Of a stretch of 64,000 bases of DNA, positions 9,499-21,121 are shown one piece after another. Made by a program: the position numbers and the translations under genes. The notes below the pieces were generated by a model. The model was not told the DNA's origin. It was given only the letters and a program-made list of their open reading frames with translations, and made no database searches. The stretch's first letter is position 1. Each line of letters begins with the position of its first letter. This stretch comes from Marasmius tenuissimus. Lineage: Eukaryota; Basidiomycota; Agaricomycetes; Agaricales; Marasmiaceae. Location: assembly GCA_029532415.1 (NCBI GenBank), contig JAQOTA010000054.1:3162001-3226000 (forward strand). The letters are read 5' to 3'.

Positions 9499-12086
9499 CG
9501 ATGTAAAGCGCCACTCGCGGTGTATAATAAAATCTAACTCGTAGGTCAAATCCTCCCAACACTCAAGAGTGTAGCTGAAGGGTGTGGGAATCAGGGATTG
9601 GTGTTGATCATAGGTTCCGCTCTTAGCCAGACTGCAATAGTAGGCTGAAGGAAATCTGACTCAAGAAACTATCCAACTAAGGTAGCTTCACCTCTGAAAC
9701 CAGTTCAGAGGTCAAAAGTGGGGTCCAGAAGAGAGGTTTATGGGTTGTTTTGGGGAATTTGGAGTTTGTTTGGTGCTTTGGAAGTGTGTTCTTAGGCTTC
9801 AACTAGCTTCAGAACCACTTGAACAGCGAGGGGCAACAAGACAATCAAATCAAACAATGGCAATAGGACTCCAACCAAGTCTGTCAATAACCAAAGACCA
9901 ACTGTCAACGTTGAACAATACCCTTAGCCCAATTAGCTTTGGAAGTTCAACAATAGCTCAGCCAGTCAAGTCGGCGTTGCAGACAAACAATGCAAAGTCA
10001 AGATTAAGCAAGTGTTCAATGGATTTTCTAGTTTTGGGCAAACCAAGTTCTATTCCGTTCTAATGTCTCTCCAGAAGTGCTCCTGACTCAACTAACTACC
10101 CAACAAGTGGAATAGCTTTGTCTCCTCTGAATACTAATTGTACGGATTGCTTGGGGATTCTTGATGAAAACCCCATTGCTTATTTACTCTAGGATGCTCT
10201 AATTCTACCGAATCGTACAAATATCGGATAAACCATGCCTCAGACGCATAAACTACCTACTTTGGAATATACTTGGAGAGTTTTGTGTTTAATCTACGCT
10301 TTTGAACCCCAAAGTCAAAACCAATAATTTGCTTCAGAAGTATTGTCAGCCTCGAACATTCTCTAACATTCTTTTCTTCCGGGTCTCTCCTATCAATGGT
10401 TCCGTTCTGCCTATCTGCCTCTGCAGCATTGATCCTCCGGTTCCAGACTCTTCAATCATCATAAGTCATCCTGTTCTGTCTGCCTCCGAAGCATATACTC
10501 CCTTTGTCTGAAGCAAAGTACTTGCCTCCGAAGTGCTACTAGATGCCTCTATTCATCGAGTTATCCAGCCGCTCATAGCCAGGTCAATGTCCTTTCTATA
10601 GCTTGGATAGTTCTGACGTCCTGCCATCCATATGGCCGCCCCACTATATCCAATCTTGGTACCTTGGATACCAGGTAATAGTTCAATGGTTCAGCCAGAA
10701 CTCCTACTCAATTCTTCGGTACACCATTCCTTTCTTTCTTAGTCCCTTGCCTTCCAGTGCAGTTGAGCTCTGCGTTTTGCTACCAGCACCAACTATGCCC
10801 TTAGTACAGTCAATATCTCCATGTGCAAGTACAAGGGAGGTACGTCAACGGTGCAACACCTCCAATCACTTCTTGATCATTGTTTAATGCCCAGTGCCTG
10901 GTTCAGATCCACGCCTCCAAAGCACTAATTTCCTAGTTTCCGAAGTAAAATTTCCACTTCAGCGGCAAGTTCAGAGGTCAGTAAAAGCAAGTGCTAGTTT
11001 GTCCCAATTCCTTGCTTACTTTCCCCCCGAGCGCACTATGGCACACTTGCATAATATTGAAGATCACTTCCGCAACTTGCTCTGTAGTAAGTCTTTCGAT
11101 TTTCTAAATTCCGAGGCGGCCTTCTGACTTCCTCTCCAGAGTTGTATAAGCTCTGGTGGTATCCAGAAGATTACTCTGATAAGATCAAGGAGCGCCACAT
11201 CATTTTACCCATTCCACTTGACGCAGAACGAGAAGCTATCCTTGGAATCATCTTCCAGCAGTTCTTCCTCAGTTGCCACAGATCCATCTACTGGGGCTAC
11301 ATGATTCATTATGACATGATCCAGGACGAAATCTATCTCTGCAAGGACACCTTTGACCACTTCATTCCTCACAATGCCAGGTCTGTCATCGACATGGTCA
11401 CCGAGTCCATTGCTTGAGTTGGTTTCCTCAACTTCAAAACCGCTCGTACTCCTGGAGCCGTTAACACTTAGATTGACGCCGTCATCAGTTGTGCTGAGCG
11501 CCCAGTGCGTCCAAAGCTTGGCTATACCAAGCTCTTGTTCTTCAAGTACTCTCCTGTCATGGGTCATTGGCTCTCTCAATCTTTTTCTTTCTATAATCCT
11601 ATCTTATGCGATCCATTCTCTACCGATTATGTAGATCATGAAACCTTCATTGATTCTTATTATCCTGAAGACTCCGACGTAGATAATTACTTCGGCTGGG
11701 ACAAGGTAGCTCTAGCCAATATGGATGACTAGCGTAACCTGTAGTATCCCTAGTATACTTGAATCAATCATGCCTCCAAAGTGAGGCCTCGACCTTATAC
11801 CAAGCTTCTGAGGCTTGACTTAGTCTCACCTTCCGACCATCCATGCTTCCGCGGTGTCTTCCTCTGTCCATCTCTACTAGTACAGGTCTTTGTCAAGTCT
11901 GATTCTATTATTCTAATCCTTAGTACAATGCCTCTGAGCCACTGGAGATATTCCCTTGATATGACTACAGGTCCTAGTTGTGCCTCAGAAGTGATACTTT
12001 CTTCCGTTATATGACTCCTACAGTTTTCAGAGATAAGGAGAGACACCTCTGAGGCGCTATTCTCTCCTTATGCTAGGATCTGAGCC
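9499..12086 (+). mobile_element. Element B, copy 2 (3' end missing)
   Basis: Starts CGATGTAAAGCGCC inside the RT of Gypsy-1. It is nearly the mirror image of copy 3 (17838-21124) and breaks off after GATCTGAGCCTT at 12086, about 120 bp short of the right end seen in copy 3. There it abuts the integrase end of Gypsy-2. About 18 words of the type GCCTCYGAAG/CTTCNGAGGC are spread through the outer parts (for example near 10485, 10521, 10914, 11771, 11984, 12049), and few lie in the reading frame. It lacks the LTR found in copies 1 and 3. Confidence 0.75.
11038..11732 (+). pseudogene. Element B reading frame, copy 2 (unknown protein, two stops)
   Basis: Exon 1 is 11038-11086 (MAHLHNIEDHFRNLLC), the intron is 11087-11139 (GTAAGT...CAG), and exon 2 starts 11140 and runs to TAG at 11730-11732. 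Exon 2 reads KLYKLWWYPEDYSDKIKE, PIPLDAEREAILGIIF, HRSIYWGYMIH, FIPHNARSVIDMV, then TGA, VGFLNFKTARTPGAVNT, TAG, then FFKYSPVMGHWLSQSFSF, YYPEDSDVDNYFGWDKVA and a terminal MDD. Aromatic and acidic residues are many. No known catalytic motif was recognised. The second stop is TGG in copy 3, and the first is CAA in copy 1, so a parent frame of about 215 codons without stops is likely. Confidence 0.55.
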
Positions 12087-13551
12087 TTATTCTCTGTTTG
12101 TCTGGGGGTGGTAGGTAGTGCTGAGTCCAGATTCTATTCCCAGCTTTGTGTAGACTCCCTTCATGACCTTGCCTGCGAATTGTGGCCCTTGGTCTGAGAT
12201 CATTTTATCCCATAGTCCAAAACGCCACCATAAGTTTTTAATAAGGAGGTCCACTGTGCCATCACTATCAATAGTTTTGTTGCAGGGGATGAGCACTACC
12301 GCTTTGGACATTCTGTCGACCACAACAAGTATAGAGTCATGACCGTTGGAGAGAGGAAAGTCAGTGATGAAGTTGCCAGTCATTATGGAAAATGGTCTGG
12401 CAGGTGTTTTGTTTGGGACTAATGGTACATGGGTTGGGTTGTTGTCCAGTTTTGTTAGTTGGCACTTGGCACATCCTTCCACATAGTTTTTAACGAATGT
12501 GGACATCCCTGGCCACCAATATTCTCGTCCTAGGAGTTCATACATTTTAAAGCATCCTGGGTGTCCTGCGATTGGGCTATCATGGAATTGTTTCACAAGA
12601 TCCCTTCGTAGTGCTTCGTCTGCTGGTACATATATTTTTTCTCAGTATAGGGATTAGGCCATCTTTCTGTATCCATTCTTGGAGTTGCTTCACAAGGTTT
12701 TTGGGTCCTCCCTGTAATAGTGCTTCAAGGGCCTGATGTACTTCAAGATCTCTCTTTGGTGATTCCTTGATTTGTCGAAGGAGCTCTGGGTCTCCTAAGT
12801 CCAACACAGTCCCTTTCCTAAGGGTTTTGATACAGAAGAATGTGGAGTCTAGTAAGATTCTGTCTTTGTTGTTGTTGTCTGTCCCATGCTTGTAGTCTGC
12901 TCTTCTCAATAAGGGGTTGCTTTTGTTTGTGGTTCTGGGTTTATGGACTAGCTCAAAATCGAACCTAGTGAGGAATAAGGCCCATCAGGCCTGTTGCTGG
13001 TTCAAGTTGCAGGCTGTACGGAAGTATTCGAGGTTTTTGTGGTCTGTCCAGATCTCAATGTGTGCTGGTGTTCCCTCCAGGTAGTGTCTCCATGCTTCCA
13101 GTGCTTGTATGATTGCGAGTAACTCTTTATTGTGAATCTCGTAGTTTTGTTCCGCTTCTGACAGTGATTTCAATAGATATGCTGCTGGATGCATTTGCCA
13201 TTGTTTCCTTGTTGTGAAAGTATCCCTCCTGTGGCATAGTTTGAGGCATTGACTTTGAGTTGGAAGGGTTTCCCTATGTCTGGCATGATCAATACAGGGG
13301 AGGTTAGGAAGGCTGCTTTTAGTCAAAGGAAGGCTTCCTCGCATTCAGTTGTCCATTCCCATGGTCTTTCCTTGTGAGGTCAAATAGGGGGTGTGTGACT
13401 GTTGAAAAGCCCTCGATGAATCTGCGATAGAAGTTCCCAAATCTGAGGAACACTTGAACCTCCTTTACTGAGTGAGGTGTTGGCCATTCTGCTACTCCTG
13501 CAACCTTTACTGGGTCCATGGCTAATTTGTTGTGGGATACAATGGGCCCTA
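12087..13551 (-). pseudogene. Gypsy-2 pol: RT end, RNase H and integrase
   Basis: On - the order is the RT thumb/connection (VKEVQVFLRFGNFYRRFI), RNase H (YEIHNKELLAIIQALEAW, then IWTDHKNLEYF), and integrase. The integrase has an HHCC zinc domain (HPGCFKMYELLGREYWWPG with CAKCQ) and a DDE core with VVVDRMSKAVVL and ISDQGPQFAGKVMK. It ends at YHPQTNRE, close to where the third catalytic residue of the core is expected. Several frame changes separate the blocks, so it is dead. The end at 12087 is a junction with element B, not a natural terminus. Confidence 0.85.
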
Positions 13552-13556
13552 TGAAC

Positions 13557-14082
13557 TGTTGAACATGTGGTTACCATGTGATACACTTTATTGACGTGTT
13601 GTTTACGTGTCTAACATTTTATAGACTTTTTCACTATGACACTTGCACTCATATGAAAGATCCTGTACTTACTCAGACGGACTCTGTAGTTAGTCAGTAC
13701 TCACACCTTATCTCTATGGTTTATAACAAGATTCAGCTTTGCACCCAATAGCGTTCAAAGCTGACTGAGCTTTCTCTCTAGATTACTTAGATAGAAAGCT
13801 AGTATGACTATGCCTACTTACTCACTCTGCTCTTTGAGCACTTATGCTTACTGATATGCAATATGTACCATATGCTATATTCTCACTTACCTATGATCTA
13901 TGACTTGTAGATAGACAAGGACTCTTGTATAAAAGCTGGAGACTTTGCGTTTCAAAGCTTAAGGACAATCTACTCAATTATCACCTCTAGCAAGCATCTA
14001 CAAGAACACAAGAATTCTCTTATAGTCAATATGTGAGGTTTTAGTTTCATCTCATTGTGCATTTTACTATGCTGGCTCAATA
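13557..14082 (+). mobile_element. Solo LTR, family beta, inside Gypsy-2 RT
   Basis: Starts TGTTGAACATGTGG and ends GCTGGCTCAATA. It is flanked by TGAAC at 13552-13556 and 14083-14087, a perfect 5-bp duplication. It carries a TATAAAAG-like box near 13930. It is the reverse of the copy at 15058-15560, and a further fragment lies at 42860-42997. Confidence 0.88.
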
Positions 14083-14087
14083 TGAAC

Positions 14088-15052
14088 TCAATTCCTGTTC
14101 AAACAAGCATTTTTCTGGTTTGGCATACAGATCCTTGTCTTTCAGCCTTTGTAGTACTTGTTGAACCAGTCTACGGTGTTTGTCGAGACTTTCGATAAAG
14201 ATCAGGATGTCATCCATGTAAATGATGACTTTCCCTGTGTCAATGAAGTCTTTGAACGTTGCGTTCATCATGGCTTGGAAGGTGGCAGGGGGGCAGGGGA
14301 GTTGGTAAGGCCGAAATACATGAATGTTGGTTTGTACAGCCCTCTGTTGGTTTTGAAGGCTGCTTTCCACTCATCTCTGTCTCTTGTATGCATATGTTGT
14401 TGTATCCCCATCTTAGGTCAATTTTTGAGAATACCTTTGCCCCCTTTAGCTTGTCGACTAGTTCCGATAGCAGAGGGAGAGGGTATGCATTTTTTACTAT
14501 AAAATTGTTGAGGTGTCGATAGTCTTGTACTGGTTGTAGGGTGCCATCTCTTTTCTTTATGAAGAAGAATGGGCTTGAGTTGGGTGATTTGGATGGTCGA
14601 ATATATTCCTTCCTTAACTCTTCTTTGATGAAATTGTCCAATCGTATCTGCTCCACCAGGGCCATGGGGTGGGTTTTCCCTGCTTGTGGTGTGAACTCCA
14701 GTTTTAGGTCAATGCTATGATCCCATTCTCCCCTTTCCAGTAGCCGTTCAGATGTATTCTTGTCAAAAACATTCAGGAATTTGTGGTAGTGGTGGGGAAC
14801 AATTTTTTCCTTGGTCTTTGTTTGGCGATCGTGGTGTTGCTCTTCTGCCAGTTGTTGGGATCTGGTGGAGGCTGCTTTTATTGATATTGGGGTTTCCTGG
14901 TACATTTCCTCATATTTGTGAGGGATCTTTCCTAATATCAATGCAATCATTTGACCTTCCCATTCCTCAGGGACCTGGAACCGCTCCTCTTCATCTTCCG
15001 TGTACAGGATGTGGGGTAGTTTCTTTGCTTCTCTCCTCTCTTCTGTGAGTTG
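14088..15052 (-). pseudogene. Gypsy-2 reverse transcriptase
   Basis: RT fingers and palm: the block SSPFFFIKKRDGTLQPVQDY, YPLPLLSELVDKLKGAKVFS with the first catalytic Asp in KIDLRWGYNNI, and then the YMDD box in IYMDDILIF at about 14208-14235. A frame change sits between the KIDLRWGYN part and the YMDD part. It is followed on - by an inserted LTR (13557-14082). Confidence 0.88.
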
Positions 15053-15057
15053 TTGAA

Positions 15058-15560
15058 TGATGAGCCAGCATAGTCAAACTGCACAGTGGGTTATAATGTC
15101 CTAAACCTCACCTTGGGTTAGAAAGCTTATAGAGCTAGTAGTTAGAGTTCTTTGAGATGCTTGAGAGGTGATAATCAAGTAGGTTGTCCTAAGGCTTAAG
15201 GCATTGGAATACCAGCTTTTATACACAAGTTTCAGTACATGAGAGTCATTACCATCATATGGAACTACTACTAGAAATAGGTATTTAGCCGTATAGTCAT
15301 AATACCAATGAGTGTGTCTGCAGTCCTATTGGCCTGCTTAGCTACTAAAGTCTGTTGTGCCTCACACTAAGGACTATGAGCATCATACCTGATGCAACTA
15401 CATACGTAGCAAGTATCTACAGTGTCATTTGTGAAGCAATAGCTATGTAGATACTTCTTGCATGAGAGCGCAAGTGCATAGAGACATAGCTCTATAAATA
15501 GCATGTGACACGTAAACAACATGTCAACAATGTATCACATGATATCCATCATGTTCAACA
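15058..15560 (-). mobile_element. Solo LTR, family beta, between Gypsy-2 protease and RT
   Basis: On - it reads TGTTGAACATGATGG ... GGCTCATCA. It is flanked by TTGAA at 15053-15057 and 15561-15565. Taking out the LTR and one TTGAA rejoins the reading frame ELQ-QLTEERREAKK, which supports the boundaries. Confidence 0.9.
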
Positions 15561-15565
15561 TTGAA

Positions 15566-16226
15566 GCTCTTCATTCAAGGTAGGGGTATGGGAGTGTTTC
15601 TGTTTGACCATCCTCCAACTGCCTGCTATCTTATTTATAGGTTGCAGTTTCCCTGTCTTCTGGGTGTCAATGTTGACAATTGGTGGGTTTTTCAGGTCAC
15701 AGTTGTTTGGGCAGTGGTCCAGGCTGATGGCATGTTTTTCCCAATCAATGTTGGGATTGTGTTTTTTCAACCAGCCAGTTCCAAGTATCAAGTTGCTGTC
15801 TCTGATATCTGCAACATAGAAATCTATATCCTCTGTGTGGTGACTTCCTTCGCTGGCATGTATCCTCATGCGTTGTCTGATACAGTATTTCACCCATCCC
15901 AGCGTGTTTTCCGAACCATCTACATTTTGGATTGGGAATGGTTGTGGGATTCGGGTTAGTGTGAAGTTGTGATTTCTGGCGAACCAGTCATTAATGAATA
16001 TTCCTTCTGCTCCGCTGTCTAGTAATGCTTGAGCACCGATCTTTTTCCCTGTGACTTTGCCTATGAATTCAATTCTTAGAACGATGGGAGGAGTCCTTTT
16101 GTTTCTGGTAAGGGCTGGGATCCTAACTTCACTCGGGTAATTTGAATAGATATGTGTCATATTTGGCAAGTCGTAGGTACTTCTATTTACAACTCCCTCT
16201 GGCAGTGTGGCAGGGGAGTGGATCAA
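15566..16226 (-). pseudogene. Gypsy-2 aspartic protease
   Basis: Retropepsin-type domain: LRIEFIGKVTGKKIGAQ followed by the active-site triad region LLDSGAEGIFIND, then VDGSENTLGWVKY and LILGTGWLKKHNPNIDWE. The same order of blocks is seen in Gypsy-1 at 8307-8676. The frame is open in this segment and flows into the LTR insertion at 15560. Confidence 0.88.
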
Positions 16227-17413
16227 AAATCTGTTTTTGAGAATTGGGAGAAGAAGGTAGTGGATTGTTCTGGGGAAAGTTGGCCAATCATACAGGTAAT
16301 GGAAGCGACCGGGCCATCAGCAGGGGCAGGGGGAGACAGGTTTGTGTAGGTGGGAGTGGGAGATGTGGTGGCCCGTACAGCAGGGGCATGGTTACAATGG
16401 AAAGGGTTGTTGGTTGCTACCTGGGGTTGTGCTGTAGGTACTGTATTCAAGGGGCATTGTGGTGTGTTGTGGCCCTGTTGCCAGCATCTGAAGCAGCGTC
16501 CTTCCCTGATGCATCATTCCCTTTCTTCCGGGGTGAGCTTTCCTACCAGGGTACCATTAAATGGGTTTCAGGATGGAGTCGTCTGTTGGGGGGCACGGGC
16601 AAGTGGCACTGCTCAAACATTAACTATGGGGATGGCTGCTGGCTTCCTCCATAGCTTGGATTCTACCTGTTGCTGTTCAAAGTGGTTCTGCTTGTGAATT
16701 GCTGCTCTAATGAATTTTTGCAGTCCCTCAGGCTCAGGTTCCATCCCTTCAACTGCCTGGCATAGGCCAGGGTTCATTCCTACTTTGAAGAACTGGAGAA
16801 GTGCCTCATTGTTGTACCCAGTGAAGGGGGCGACAAGCTCAAAAGCGGTAATGTACTCCTCCAGCTTTGCCAAATTCCCAGACATGGATATCTCTTCTAG
16901 TACCACTTGTGACCTTCCCTTCCTTCCTTACACACCAAAGTCTTGTTGGAATCAATGGTGGATGTCTGCAAGAGTTGTCCACTGTTTCTTGTCCTGGGGA
17001 ATGCTATCGTCCCAGTGGTCATTCTCCAGTTCAAGACTGCAAGCATCTGCCCAGGGATGATTGATCAAGGACAGGAAGAGGTCAACCCATTCAGATTGCT
17101 TAGGGTAGAACATGATGTTGAATTGTAGGTATCTTCCAAAGTCGTAGCAGAAGCAATCTGTTTTGTCACAGTTGCCCTTCAAGTGTTCGGGTTTGATTCC
17201 CCTTTCTTTCAGTTCGGAGAATCCATTAGTTGTAGTTGACCGGAAACTGTCGCTGATTGCATCATCGTCAGGATCATTGGGTGGAGGGAGGTCAGGCCCA
17301 GGGTCACTGTCGTCTGGGCTATCTGGGCGGGGAGTTTTGCCACAAGGAGGGATGCCTACCAGCTTCTTTCCCTCTTTTACTTTGGTTTTGATTTCGGTAA
17401 CAGTGGCAGACAT
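16227..17413 (-). pseudogene. Gypsy-2 gag with CCHC knuckle
   Basis: The N-terminal part starts MSATVTEIKTKVKEGKK and has an acidic/proline stretch (DSDPGPDLPPPNDPDDD). The capsid-like part has EEYITAFELVAPFTGYNNEA and FFKVGMNPGL. The zinc knuckle CFRCWQQGHNTPQC is coded near 16451-16495. Frame changes occur at about 16950 and 16610. The equivalent in Gypsy-1 is at 5959-8167. Confidence 0.75.
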
Positions 17414-17458
17414 GTTAGGGTTGGTTGTCGGCCTCTTCTTCTTCCTCTTTCTTTTCCT

Positions 17459-17837
17459 TCACTGGAATTGGGGTGGCCAGTTTGGGAAGAGGTTTGTAGG
17501 GGTCAGTCGAGAACAGGGCTTCTTCTGGTGAAAAGAAGTCTCGATTGTTTTTTGTGCAATAGGTCCACCTGTATCTGTTGTTTTTTGTATTGAGGGCCTA
17601 AGACACTCATGCAAAGTATCTGTTGATGTGAAAGAGGTATTTGTCATCAACAACTGATATGTGCCACAGGATATCCATTGGGGGGATTTTAGAAGAGGCA
17701 TTGTGTGCAATGATGGGCAAATTCTATTGGATTTCTTGGTGATTGAGGGTTGTAGTGGTGGAGATGGGGGTGGAGATGGGGGAAAGGATAGGTGAGTCAG
17801 GGACATAGATTGGTGAATTGGCGACGTAGATTAGAGA
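17459..17837 (-). pseudogene. Gypsy-2 leader frame, part downstream of element B
   Basis: Open frame MSLTHLSFPPSPPPSPPLQ... lying directly beside the element B insertion. Its upstream half is on the far side, at 21122-21562. It is low-complexity at first and shows no known domain. Assigned to Gypsy-2 only by position. Confidence 0.4.
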
Positions 17838-18704
17838 CGATGTAGCGCCTGCTATTAAAAAGCAGCTTCGGAGCCTTGTTTTTGTGCGATTTCAGCATAA
17901 AACAGATAAGAAATGACTAGGTAATACGAGTACTAGAGCGAGTCCTGAGTGGCTGGTAAAAGGCTCAGATCCTAGCATAAGGAGAGAATAGCGCCTCAGA
18001 GGTGTCTCTCCTTATCTCTGAAAACTGTAGGAGTCATATAACGGAAGAAAGTATCACTTCTGAGGCACGACTAGGACCTGTAGTCATATCAAGGGAATAT
18101 CTCCAGTGGCTCAGAGGCATTGTACTAAGGATTAGAATAATAGAATCAGACTTGACAAAGACCCATACTAGTAGAGCTAGACAGAGGAAGTCACTGCAGA
18201 AGCGTGGATGGTCGGAAGGTGAGACTAAGTCAAGCCTCAGAAGCTTGGTATAAGGTCGAGGCCTCGCTTTGGAGGCATGATTGATTCAAGTATACTAGGG
18301 ATACTACAGGTTACGCTAGTCATCCATATTGGCTAGAGCTACCTTGTCCCAGCCGAAGTAATTATCTACGTCGGAGTCTTCAGGATAATAAGAATCAATG
18401 AAGGTTTCATGGTCTAGATAACTGGTATGGAATGGATCACATAAGATAGGATTATAGAAAGAAAAGGATTGAGAGAGCCAATGACCCATGACAGGGGAGT
18501 ACTTGAAGAATGAGAGCTTGGTATAGTCAAGCTTCAGAGGTGCTGGTCACTCAGCACAACTGACGATGGCATCGATCCAAGCGTTAACGGCTCCAGGAGT
18601 ATGAGCGGTTTTGAAGTCGAGGAAACCAACTCAAGCAATGGACTTGGCGACCATGTCAATGACAGACCTGGCGTTGTGAGGAATAAAGTGGTCAAAGGTA
18701 TCCT

Positions 18705-19274
18705 TGATATGGTAGGGCACAACTGGTGTCCTCTCAAGTCACTTCTTTAAGCGAGGGCAAGGTTTGAAGGTTGAGAGTCAAGGGTTAAGGGTCAAAGGTC
18801 AAAGGTCAAAGGTCAAGTGTCGAGGGTCGAAGGTCAAGTGTTGAAGGTCAAAGGTCAAAGGTCAAAGGTCAAGGTGGGCTTTCACTGGTGTATTAACCAA
18901 GTTGTTAAGCTAAGGAAAGGTTGTATGTACATTAGGTTTATATACTGGAGTCTGTCTAGGTCCAGAGTCGCTCTGAGTCTTACTGAGTTGCAGGCGTGTG
19001 AGTTGATTGTAGTTGGACTGAGTTGTTGTGGGGTGGCTGCAAATGTCATGTGAACTGTTGTGGCTATTCGTGTATTATGACTCGGGGTGGCATGTGGAGA
19101 TGTCTGCTGGGCATGGTCTGGAGCTGTGGTCTGGATGCATAGCTCCACTTACTCCGTGGAGTCGTCTATAGAGATATTTGAATGAGTGGGAAAGGTGGTA
19201 AGGGAGAGGTGAGTTGGGTAGGGAGAGTCATCTGTATGGGCGCTTGTTGGTGAGAATAGAGGTAAATTGTAACA
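18705..19274 (-). mobile_element. Solo LTR, family gamma, inside element B copy 3
   Basis: On + it runs TGATATGGTAGGG ... AAATTGTAACA. It is flanked by ATCCT at 18700-18704 and 19275-19279. The uninterrupted sequence exists in copy 2 near 11340-11355 (reverse). The LTR matches the 5' LTR of Gypsy-2 (21563-22078) and contains an expanded AAAGGTC-type heptamer array at about 18770-18872. Confidence 0.88.
18770..18872 (+). repeat. AAAGGTC-type heptamer array in LTR gamma
   Basis: A run of 7-bp units (AAAGGTC with variants such as GAGGGTC and CAAGTGT). The matching LTR at 21563-22078 has a shorter form at about 21625-21685, so the array length differs between LTR copies. Confidence 0.75.
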
Positions 19275-21121
19275 ATCCTCACAGAGATAAATTTTGTCCT
19301 GGATCATGTCATCATGAATCATGTAGCCCCAGTAGATGGATCTGTGGCAACTGAGGAAGAACTGCTGGAAGATGATTCCAAGGATAGCTTCTCGTTCTGC
19401 GTCAAGTGGAATGGGTAAAATGATGTGGCGCTCCTTGATCTTATCAGAGTAATCTTCTGGATACCACCAGAGCTTATACAACTCTGGAGAGGAAGTCAGA
19501 AGGCCGCCTCGGAATTTAGAAAATCGAAAGACTTACTACAGAGCAAGTTGCGGAAGTGATCTTCAATATTATGCAAGTGTGCCATAGTGCGCTCGGGGGG
19601 AAAGTAAGCAAGGAATTGGGACAAACTAGCACTTGCTTTTACTGACCTCTGAACTTGCCGCTGAAGTGGAAATTTTACTTCGGAAACTAGGAAATTAGTG
19701 CTTTGGAGGCGTGGATCTGAACCAGGCACTGGGCATTAAACAATGATCAAGAAGTGATTGGAGGTGTTGCACCGTTGACGTACCTCCCTTGTACTTGCAC
19801 ATGGAGATATTGACTGTACTAAGGGCATAGTTGGTGCTGGTAGCAAAACGCAGAGCTCAACTGCACTGGAAGGCAAGGGACTAAGAAAGAAAGGAATGGT
19901 GTACCGAAGAATTGAGTAGGAGTTCTGGCTGAACCATTGAACTATTACCTGGTATCCAAGGTACCAAGATTGGATATAGTGGGGCGGCCATATGGATGGC
20001 AGGACGTCAGAACTATCCAAGCTATAGAAAGGACATTGACCTGGCTATGAGCGGCTGGATAACTCGATGAATAGAGGCATCTAGTAGCACTTCGGAGGCA
20101 AGTACTTTGCTTCAGACAAAGGGAGTATATGCTTCGGAGGCAGACAGAACAGGATGACTTATGATGATTGAAGAGTCTGGAACCGGAGGATCAATGCTGC
20201 AGAGGCAGATAGGCAGAACGGAACCATTGATAGGAGAGACCCGGAAGAAAAGAATGTTAGAGAATGTTCGAGGCTGACAATACTTCTGAAGCAAATTATT
20301 GGTTTTGACTTTGGGGTTCAAAAGCGTAGATTAAACACAAAACTCTCCAAGTATATTCCAAAGTAGGTAGTTTATGCGTCTGAGGCATGGTTTATCCGAT
20401 ATTTGTACGATTCGGTAGAATTAGAGCATCCTAGAGTAAATAAGCAATGGGGTTTTCATCAAGAATCCCCAAGCAATCCGTACAATTAGTATTCAGAGGA
20501 GACAAAGCTATTCCACTTGTTGGGTAGTTAGTTGAGTCAGGAGCACTTCTGGAGAGACATTAGAACGGAATAGAACTTGGTTTGCCCAAAACTAGAAAAT
20601 CCATTGAACACTTGCTTAATCTTGACTTTGCATTGTTTGTCTGCAACGCCGACTTGACTGGCTGAGCTATTGTTGAACTTCCAAAGCTAATTGGGCTAAG
20701 GGTATTGTTCAACGTTGACAGTTGGTCTTTGGTTATTGACAGACTTGGTTGGAGTCCTATTGCCATTGTTTGATTTGATTGTCTTGTTGCCCCTCGCTGT
20801 TCAAGTGGTTCTGAAGCTAGTTGAAGCCTAAGAACACACTTCCAAAGCACCAAACAAACTCCAAATTCCCCAAAACAACCCATAAACCTCTCTTCTGGAC
20901 CCCACTTTTGACCTCTGAACTGGTTTCAGAGGTGAAGCTACCTTAGTTGGATAGTTTCTTGAGTCAGATTTCCTTCAGCCTACTATTGCAGTCTGGCTAA
21001 GAGCGGAACCTATGATCAACACCAATCCCTGATTCCCACACCCTTCAGCTACACTCTTGAGTGTTGGGAGGATTTGACCTACGAGTTAGATTTCATTATA
21101 CACTGCAAGTGGCGCTATACA

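Larger units (their letters stand above)
18316..19585 (-). pseudogene. Element B reading frame, copy 3 (unknown protein, split by an LTR)
   Basis: Exon 1 (19585 down) encodes MAHLHNIEDHFRNLLC, and exon 2 encodes LYKLWWYPEDYSDKIKE and IYWGYMIHDDMIQDKIYLC. The frame is then cut by the LTR 18705-19274 and resumes to TAG at 18316-18318. In this copy the codon that is TAG in copy 2 is TGG, whereas the TGA after DMVAKSIA-like sequence is kept. Otherwise nearly the same as copy 2. Function unknown. Confidence 0.55.
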
